A program made the translations under genes and the position numbers. Below are positions 56,901 to 64,000 of a stretch of DNA of 64,000 bases, piece by piece (within the stretch, counting starts at the first letter, position 1; each line of letters starts with the position of its first letter). Below the pieces are notes generated by a model. The model worked only from the letters and a program-made list of their open reading frames with translations, ran no database searches and was not told where the DNA came from. Source of the DNA: Guadua angustifolia (Eukaryota > Streptophyta > Magnoliopsida > Poales > Poaceae); NCBI GenBank assembly GCA_036346375.1, contig CM070505.1, forward strand, positions 53,256,626-53,320,625, written 5' to 3'.

Positions 56901-58727
56901 GATCATTTGGCACAATATGACGTGAATGGATCTGAGTTTTACCTTCTGGATCAACGGGAAATGCGCGATGAAGTTTTTTGCCGTTGGAACGTAGTCTGAT
57001 TGGGGAAGAATGATTTTTGTGCACAAATCCTGCAGGCAAAACCTTGATTTAGGATGAGCACCATGTATAGGACATCAAGATGAGTCTACAAAAAAAATTT
57101 CACGGTCAAAATCACAAAAACAAAGGAGAACAAGCAGAAACAAGATTTGAGATTGGAACGGCCATAACTTCTGATTCCACAAATGAAACTGCATCAAATT
57201 TAGAGGAGAGACAGATGGTACCATGGGGCACAAGGTGACATAGTTGGATCTAAAAAAAACTCACCCAGCCGGCGAGGAACGCGATGCCAAAACTGGCCGA
57301 CGTGGGGGGTGGCACGGACTGCACGGTGCGCCGGCGGTGCTCTGTTTGGAATTTTCCAAAACTGTTTCACAGGGGTGTTGCAACCATCATGGGGGTGCTC
57401 CACAAAATATTTAAGGATGAACGGAGTTTGGGAGCGCCCGGTAGAGCTCTCCGAAGTTCTCACTGGAGTTGGGGAAGAAGGCTTGCCAAGGGAGATCCGT
57501 TGTGATTCTATTGCTTATCTTTGAGTATGATGTGGGGAATGAGGAGAGACATCTAGGGTTCAATTCTCAGCTACAACGGAGAATTGGGTCAACAAAAAAA
57601 GCTCACCGGATTTGGGAAAGAAATAGGTGGCCGGAGGTGCTCCGGTAGACATTTGCAAAATCTAATTTTACTGGATGTAGAGGACAGCAAGAGAAAGCTC
57701 TGTTAAAAATTTCAGATCAAAAGAAGATTAAGAGTAACCAGGAGAGCTCATCGAAGTTTTTACTGGAGTTGAAAAGAATTACTTATACAGGAAGATCCAG
57801 AACTTGGATGGGGAAACTTCCAATTGGGTTGTAAAGAGAACGCACGTAAAAATCTGTGGTTCAATTTATAGGGAGATCGGACCTGCGAATCGTCAGAATA
57901 CACTCACCGGAGTTATAACTGAAAACTGCTCCTATAAACCGCCGGAGTTACAGTAGCTGTTACTGTTTATTTAATCCGAATTATTAAATATCACCAATAA
58001 AATCGAAATAAATATCAAACAGCCGTTCAAAAATCCAGGAAAAATCTGGAATGTGACCCACAGTCTTAGTAACACAAATAAAATATTATTACATAAAATA
58101 ATAATTTTATTCTTGTACAGTAAATACTTTTATATTGTTTTTAATATCTTTTAATTTGGAAAATACTAAAACAACCCCAAAAATTCTAAGAAAATTCAGG
58201 GAGTTTAATTAGGATATTTTGAGATCAACTAAAATATTTTGGAACCACCAAATATTTTATTTTTATATCAACATATATTTTTATTTTGTTAAAGCTTTCG
58301 GAAAGGCTTTAGAAAATATATAATTTGACAAATGTAGGAAATTTCGCAGAAATTCCATTAGGTTTATTTATATTAAATAAGATAGTTTTAGCAAAACCAA
58401 ATCTTTTATTTTGTCTCCAAACTATATTTTTAATGGATGGGACTTTTGGAAAGGTTTTGAAATCAGGATTTTAACAAATAATGGGAAAATTATCCGAAGT
58501 TCCATGTGATCTATTTTTTAAAAATTAATTCCAACTTAAATAGGGTTTTTATTTTTTTTAAGGAAATATTTTTAAATTTTTTTAAAAATAGGCAAAAGTC
58601 TTTTTCTTTTGAACTCTAGAGAAATCCAGAAAATAAAGAGGAGACAAATAAACTTGAGACAACCGATAAAAATAATAATTTAAATTTTGTTATCCTATTT
58701 TTGAAATGAAATTTTGGGATGTTACAA
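53949..58727 (-). repeat. N1 3' LTR (4779 bp)
   Basis: In minus orientation starts TGTAACATCCC and ends GGGTCCCGACA. The part nearest 53949 is repeated at 61757-62636 with few substitutions. Contains the palindromes CTATTCGAATAG (54624-54635) and CTCTGCAGAG (54644-54653), the TGAGTAC hairpin (54319-54338) and a minisatellite. Confidence 0.93.
56239..56390. repeat. 14-bp minisatellite, GTTAACGNNGNAAC unit
   Basis: About eleven head-to-tail copies with the core GTTAAC in most units and a variable NNGNNAC half. The reading ACGTTAACG at unit junctions makes each junction palindromic. The last unit has a 6-bp insertion. It lies inside the N1 LTR; the corresponding part of the 5' LTR is outside the window, and I see no equivalent in S1. 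Confidence 0.93.
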
Positions 58728-58741
58728 ACCTCCCCCCCCAT
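58728..58741 (-). other. N1 polypurine tract
   Basis: The minus strand reads TGGGGGGGGAGGTT directly before the LTR start TGTAACATCCC. Confidence 0.9.
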
Positions 58742-59790
58742 TAACAGAATCTCGTCCCCGAGATTCGGGCTGACTAAAGAATAGGTTTGGGGAAAACTCG
58801 ACCTTCGAGGCTCTCTGCACTTGTAGTCAACTGCACGCTTGACAGGATTGCTTCGAGGTCAAACGCTGGATAACATCCTTCTACTGGGTCAAATTCTGAT
58901 AGGTTGCTCCTTGCAGGCAAGATCCTTTTGCAAACTTAATTGGCTTCAACTGGGTCTACTTTCTGGCATATGGAACACTTCTTCCACTGAGGCCCTTAAA
59001 AGACAATCTGCACTCTTCCTAACAACGCTGACAACTTCCATTGTTAAGCAACCTTTTATTATCCACTGACACTTGATTCTTTGCTTCTTTTGGAAACTGG
59101 ACAAGCTACTCCTGACGGCGAAAACAACTTGCTATTCTACGGTCTTGATCAAAGATTGAACATCATTTCTGTTGAGTTGGTTCTTGAGAACAGCTCTTAA
59201 TCTGAGGAACTCAAGCTGATTGGTAATTGCTTCACGGCAATTCAAAATCTTGAACGATTCCTTGATCCTTGCAAATTCACTACCAATGACCTTCGGAGTA
59301 AGGAACATTGATCGAAATGAATCTGGTAACTTTTAACATCACGACTAAGTCATGGGATTCTGAAGGTTCTGAATTAGTTTTATCTTATTGGACTTGTCAA
59401 GAGCATGGATAAAAATACCAGCTCTGATGATCTGTTGGTCTGATACTATCTTTGTCGGTTTGGTTCTCGAGTAGCGACTGGAAATTCTATATCAGCTAGA
59501 TATTCTTTCCATAGAGAATTAATGCTTCAATTACCACTGAAGTAAAGGTAATGGTCTTCAATATGCTAAATCAACAAATTTTTGTCTCTACATCACATTA
59601 CTGAGAACTCAGGCTCTATGGCCAACATACACATGAACATTATCTGATAAAGTGAATGCTCAAAGATATATCAAATCCTTTATTGCCATTAATACTTTTG
59701 ATTTAGAATTCTGGGTACATTTATTCCACAAATAGGAATTGCTAAGAGAATTCCTTAACATTACTCTTATAGACTAGAGTATGGCATCAC
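58742..59790 (-). other. N1 region between gag and the polypurine tract
   Basis: The first 60 bases (minus sense, ending at 58747) keep the end of a chromovirus pol frame with the hairpin arms GAATCTCG (58747-58754) and CGAGATTC (58759-58766). The rest, to about 59790, shows no pol motif; the plus frame at 58839-59069 has no domain. This is where pol was lost. Confidence 0.6.
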
Positions 59791-59817
59791 GACTTCTGAA
59801 ACTTATTGGTAGCTTCA

Positions 59818-60969
59818 TCAGTCAACCGTCTTTTCTTCAACTGCTTCTTGGAACAATCGGCTTTCTGTCGCTTGAGCATACTTGGCAATGAGCTCAACCG
59901 AGGTAGCCAGGGACAATTTCAATTCCACAAGATACTTCATATTTGAACGGGCATTGCTTGGCAAAGTGACCTCTTTTACGGCAGGCATAGCATAATCGAT
60001 TCTTTGATGCTGCACCATGCGATCTTGGTGTTATGCTTTGAACCGAACTGACTTCTGGGATGACTGAAGGTAAAGTTTGTGCTTGATTCTTCTGGGGACA
60101 TCGTCTGACATAGTGACCTTGTTTACCACAAAGGAAACAACTTCCTAGTGACTTTGACTTCCTCCTTTTATGAGGTAAATTGCTAGATTCTTGGTATTTC
60201 TCCTTTAACTGCTCCTGTGACAAGGCATGCGTGGATGACAACATGCCTTTCTTTGCTAACTCTTGAACCACAGTGGCTCGGAAATTTTCTCGTTGACGTT
60301 GCATTGCAGAGGTCAATACTGAATACATAGCACACTAGCTTGGGCAATGATCTTGGCCTTCACAAAGAAAACTTGAAATTTTATTATTCGAACATTCTCC
60401 AAGAGGATGGTTCCCTTCACAACTGGAACAATTGATATGATGCTCGTCTGAGGTATGTCCTATTACTCCACAACGGGTACATGCACGATCCTCTAATTTG
60501 CCTAGTTGGAAACACTTTAAAGAACAACGTCCAGATTGGTTGTGGTATGCAGGAGTAGCATATTCCTCTGACTTGGTTGCACCTTTCAACGGAGCATAAA
60601 ACTCACGAAACGCAGTAGTGAATTCCTTCCAAGTGATAGTCTGATCCTTACCGTGGATAACACGGTAGTTTTTCCACCAAGCTAATGCTGCACCTTCTAA
60701 CTGACTGGTGGCATATATAACCTTATCTTTATCATTACACTGTATGGAAGATAGCTTCTTCTCCATGACTTGAATCCAGATTTCTGTACCTTGTAGAGAG
60801 GTGAATTCTTCAAAAACGGGTGGCTTGCAAACTTGCACTGAGAACGCACTGTTGAATTTTCAACCGGTGGAACAATGTTATTGATTTCATTATTGTTCAT
60901 CTTTTGCATCACCATATGCATAAACAGAGTTTGGGTAACAAGGAACTGGTTCAGATACTGGTACGACAC
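59818..60969 (-). pseudogene. N1 gag with CCHC zinc knuckles
   Basis: Minus-strand gag for particle assembly and RNA packaging. Order: an N-terminal helix (YQYLNQFLVTQTLFMHMVMQ, 60966-60905), then after a frame change the capsid core (60838-60600: PPVFEEFTSLQGTEIWIQVME, then KVIYATSQLEGAALAWWKNY, WKEFTTAFREFYAP). Next comes an unusual Cys-rich stretch (CTRCGVIGHTSDEHHINC, CSSCEGNHPLGEC). The last block (60328-59894) holds two canonical CX2CX4HX4C knuckles, CFLCGKQGHYVRRC and CYACRKRGHFAKQC, about 45 residues apart. A stop at about 60331 and frame changes separate the blocks. G1 has a single knuckle, so the extra Cys-rich module is distinctive. Confidence 0.82.
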
Positions 60970-61740
60970 TACTAGTACTGGGGATTGCGGTTGATCATCA
61001 ACTATCCTATCACTGACACTGGCGGTAGCAACTGAGCTGACTTAGACTACTTCGGAATCACTGCCAAGGCTGTCACTGGAAAACTTCTCTATCTGTTGAC
61101 TGACCAAGGTTAATAGACAAGAAGGAAAAGCATAGATAAGTAACCAAGAACTATTACGGGGATTAGGTTTAACCCAAAACCTCAAATTATACAATCATTA
61201 TTTACAACTTGGTATGGTTGCTCGCAAAAGCCTAAGGGCCATGCAACACATACTGCAAACTCAACAAACAGAAAACCAAATTAACCTAAGCACACAAGTC
61301 TAACGTCTAGAAAGGGTAACACTCCTATCTTAGACAGACGCGACTCTCACACATGAATCTCAACAGCTACTCAAGCACTGATTCTTCGAATTTCTTGAAC
61401 ACTTCACCGGCACTGGTTCTTCTACCTTCTGGAATACTTCATCGGCACTCTTTCCTTGAGCTCGACGATTCCTGTCTTCATGATCTTAAGGTTCAGCAAC
61501 GGCACTCAGTGCTTTCTCCTTAGGTGTGAAACATCGTTATCTATTTCAGGCTACTAAGGTAAGATTTTCAACTTAAACCAGCGGAGAAAGATAGAAATTT
61601 CAGCAAAAGGGGAAAAGAATGGAAGAAAAAGATAAGTCAAGAACTTGTTATTCTTCAAGTTAAATTTTCTCTTTAGAAAATAATTTTGAAGCTCCTAAAG
61701 AATGGCCAAACTATCTAGGGTCAAGACCTACAGTCAGTAT
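60970..61740 (-). other. N1 5' leader
   Basis: Non-coding region between primer site and gag. No open frame of note. Tandem words CTTCATCGGCACT and CTTCACCGGCACTGG occur around 61403-61450. It would hold packaging signals, but none can be proven. Confidence 0.5.
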
Positions 61741-61752
61741 GCTCTGATACCA
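61741..61752 (-). other. N1 primer-binding site
   Basis: Minus strand reads TGGTATCAGAGC, a perfect plant initiator-Met tRNA primer site, four bases after the LTR end. Confidence 0.93.
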
Positions 61753-61756
61753 CCTC

Positions 61757-62636
61757 TGTCGGGACCCGAATTCGCAATCCGGAAACCCGTTGTGTTTTCA
61801 GCACTAGTCCCAGGATCAGTAGCTAGTGCCCACAGTTAACAAAGATGAACATCACAATCATACACAATGGATTAATAAATAAAGAATTCATCTTTTAATA
61901 TAACATGTTGAACAACCTTAAGGTCAACTTACAATTGTGAAGCCTAGATGGCTTCAACTCAGAGTAAAACGAACAACAGCAGAACGAAGAACGTCGGTGA
62001 ATCCCATCAAAATACCACAGGCATTTGACAAGGTTCAACTCCTAGATATTCGCCTTCTTGCAGAACTTCTCCTTCTTCGAAGACAAAGACTTCTCCTTAA
62101 TTGCTGATGTTTTGTTATAGCAAGGGTGAGTACACAACCGTACTCAACAAGTCATGCACAGAATGCAGTTCTATTACTACATGCATGGCTTATTCCAAAG
62201 GAATGGCTAAATGGTTCTTTTGCAATGAAGCAGTATTCACAAATAATCATAATAGATAGAAAAGCAGTAAAACAAATAATATCCATAATAAATTTCGTAA
62301 TCATTCTCAAGTAAAGCATTTCTCATCCATAACCAATTTCCATATCACATTGTCCACATTCCCAACCTCATTTTTATCAAAATCTAACCCTTGACTGTAA
62401 TCCGCGAGCAATGTCCAATACTGTGAACACGGCTATTCAAATAGTTTTTACACTCTGCAGAGGTTGTACACTTTACCCACAAGATACAATCAACTCACCA
62501 CGTCAGCCGTGAATCGCCATACAAGAGTATGCGAATGAGCGATCATAACAAAACCTTTCAGAAACTTCTAGCTCAACCTAGGAACCTCTCCGGGTTGCCT
62601 TCACTATCACTTCCCTCACACTGAGCTGAAATATAG
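61757..62636 (-). repeat. N1 5' LTR (880 bp of it; the rest displaced by X1)
   Basis: Matches 53949-54830 closely, with scattered substitutions. It breaks at ATATAG (62636), where the left LTR continues GACCGACG. Confidence 0.93.
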
Positions 62637-63165
62637 TGATGGGGACGGGGTTGCCCGAACTTCCGTCAGGTGGAGGATAAGTCGATTAGGCGGCGCGAGA
62701 CACACACGATCCGGCTTCTTGATCGGCACGATCAAAACCCTCGCAATCGCAGCACCACGCGTCCTCGGTTATCAACCGTACCTTTGCCGGTTGACCTCGC
62801 CACGAGGCTAATCCTGCCAATGAATCGAGAACACAAGCAAGAATAAGAAAGATGCAACTGAATTTGCAATTGAGGATGAAGCTCACGAGTTGGGGTCTCA
62901 CAAACCGATGAACGGCGACACTGTTCAAAGACAGAATTAATCTAAGCAAAACCCCAAATCAAACCCTAGCGGCGGCTACTGGATATAAAGGCTAGGGGAC
63001 GTCCTAGAAACCCTAGACGCGTCCGTGATGGACTCCAACACGATACATGGGCCAAGGGCCCAAATTGGTGACGCAGCACCCTGGGATAGATTCTGTCCGC
63101 CAACTTGCAACGTGAATTCCCGTCGACTCCGAAGTCTAAATGACCTGAAACCGGTGCCATTGGAA
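62637..63165 (-). repeat. X1 3' LTR (right boundary approximate)
   Basis: Begins at 62637. The second boundary is not marked by a clear purine tract, and open reading frames run through it (62949-62686, 63160-62966), so the extent is estimated from where the pol-derived frame stops. Confidence 0.45.
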
Positions 63166-63168
63166 AGG

Positions 63169-64000
63169 TTATCTCCTTAGCTTTCGAGGCATATGTGGAT
63201 CATCAAAATCGGAGCCCTTTTGTGGCCTGGGCGACAATTTTAGTGAACGCTGCTCCTGGTGGCCGAGGTAGTCGACTCCGAGACGAATTAGACCTCCAAC
63301 TTGAATTGGACTCCCTCCTTGCCTCCCTCCTGGCCCTTGCTGGTTCCCAAGGCCTTCATGATCCTCCCCAAAGTTCCTAAGTACAATATAATCAATAATA
63401 TCATTAGGTAGCATACCATTCTCACAAGTATCAGCACGGGCACTTAGGAACGAGCTCACCTGTTGATTCAATTGCCGTGCTCGTGCTCTTGTGATGGGTC
63501 CTTGCATCACAACTGGAGGAGTCTCGGGCGTATGCATTGGAGTGATGTCCTCATCATCCTCCCCCTCTTGAAGTGGAGTCGTCCTCGACTCAAGCTCATC
63601 TTCTTCTCCCATGAACGGTTTCAAATCTGCAATGTTAAATGTGGGACTAACCCCAAATTCGGCTGCAACTCAAGTTTATATGCATTATCATTTATTTTCT
63701 CAAGTATCTTGAAAGGACCATCAGCTCTAGGCATTAATTTAGACTTTCTCAATTCTGGAAAACGATCCTTTCGCAAATGTAACCATACTAAATCACCCGG
63801 TTCAAGTTTTACTTCCTTTCTACCTTTACTTCCCATGATCCTATACCTTTCATTCATCATTTCAATATTTTCTCTAGTCTTTTCATGCAATTTCAGAATA
63901 AATTCAGCACGTTCCTTAGCATCATGATTAACTCGTTCACTAGTAGGTAAAGGTAATAGATCAATAGGAGCACGGGATTGAAGCCATACACTACGAAAAG
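63169..64000 (-). pseudogene. X1 pol C-terminus: integrase end and tail
   Basis: The minus strand from 64000 shows integrase C-terminal sequence: LLPLPTSERVNHDAKERAEF, KTRENIEMMNERYRIMGSKG, LEPGDLVWLHLRKDRFPELR, then the GPY/F-like DGPFKILEKINDNAYKLEL. A one-base frame change near 63660 leads to ADLKPFMGEEDELESRTTPL, an acidic linker, QGPITRARARQLNQQVSSFL and DIIDYIVLRNFGED. No chromodomain is present; the TRARARQL tail is typical of non-chromovirus grass gypsy elements. The single frame change could be a mutation or an assembly error. Confidence 0.8.

Larger units (their letters stand above)
53949..62636 (-). mobile_element. N1: gag-only Ty3/gypsy element with 4.8-kb LTRs
   Basis: In minus orientation: 5' LTR (62636-61757, its upstream part displaced by X1), primer site (61752-61741), gag (60969-59818), about 1 kb without a recognisable gene, a pol-end remnant with the GAATCTCG hairpin, polypurine tract (58741-58728) and a full 3' LTR (58727-53949). 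The interior is about 3.0 kb and has no protease, RT or integrase. The terminal words match G1, so it looks like a deletion derivative that relied on a chromovirus of the G1 type. The left flank GTGGA (53944-53948) should be half of the target duplication; the other half is outside the window. Confidence 0.88.
62637..64000 (-). mobile_element. X1: 3' end of a non-chromodomain Ty3/gypsy element inserted in the N1 LTR
   Basis: The left edge is TGATGGGGACGGGG at 62637, the complement of an LTR end ...CCCCATCA. TATAG (62632-62636) is the candidate target duplication. Moving right, LTR sequence is followed by the pol 3' end in minus orientation. The rest of the element lies beyond 64000. Confidence 0.8.

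Noticed and set aside
61741..61752. tRNA-like sequence
   Set aside because: Only the 12-base primer-binding complement of a Met tRNA is present, not a tRNA gene. I saw no tRNA or rRNA gene elsewhere in the window.

Overview
The window is nuclear DNA from a monocot, almost certainly a grass (Poaceae). The evidence is the repeat content: Ulp1-carrying CACTA transposons, long-LTR Ty3/gypsy chromoviruses with methionine-tRNA primer sites, gag-only LTR retroelements and a small LTR element. I find no intact host gene. Nearly every coding stretch is transposon-derived and broken by frameshifts and stops, so this looks like a nested-transposon block of the kind found between genes or near centromeres.

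Layout. (1) Positions 1-22830 are a CACTA transposon (CACTA-2, plus orientation, left end outside the window). A second CACTA (CACTA-1, 1668-21005) is inserted in it. CACTA-1 is complete at both ends: matching inverted termini, a TAT duplication on both sides, subterminal repeats, a minus-strand TNP2-type transposase remnant and a minus-strand TNPA-like/Ulp1 remnant. Between these two genes it carries about 10 kb of foreign DNA: a gypsy gag fragment, an acidic host-like ORF, other unidentified ORF fragments, a dispersed GGATNATCC repeat family and a minus-strand gag-only retroelement (R1, about 10.35-15.93 kb). CACTA-2 also holds a 1-kb inverted repeat. (2) CACTA-2 sits in the 5' LTR of a Ty3/gypsy chromovirus (G1, plus strand). 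G1 keeps recognisable gag, protease, RT, RNase H, integrase and chromodomain, all degraded. (3) The 3' LTR of G1 is split by a probable solo LTR of a related family (S1, 32420-40103). S1 is itself interrupted by a small complete LTR element (R2, 35628-37916, duplication CGAAG). (4) From 42169 to about 46330 lies a second gag-only retroelement (R3), a relative of R1. (5) 46331-50430 is AT-rich and largely unclassified, with a MITE-like element and an AT microsatellite. (6) 50440-51930 is a gypsy remnant in which one LTR has internal sequence on both sides. (7) 53949-62636 is a minus-strand gag-only gypsy element (N1) with 4.8-kb LTRs. Its 5' LTR is interrupted at 62637 by the 3' end of another gypsy element (X1) that runs off the window.

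Order of events read from the nesting: G1, then CACTA-2, then CACTA-1, which holds R1 and the captured DNA. On the other side: G1, then S1, then R2. Separately: N1, then X1.

The most unusual signals are structural. R1 carries at least a dozen short interrupted palindromes that share an ACACA centre while their arms vary in a complementary way. The LTRs of G1, S1 and N1 share a set of conserved palindromes, one of which differs between families by compensating changes. R3 has a run of hairpins in its LTR-like end. N1 has a 14-bp minisatellite in its LTR. CACTA-2 carries the long inverted repeat near its terminus.
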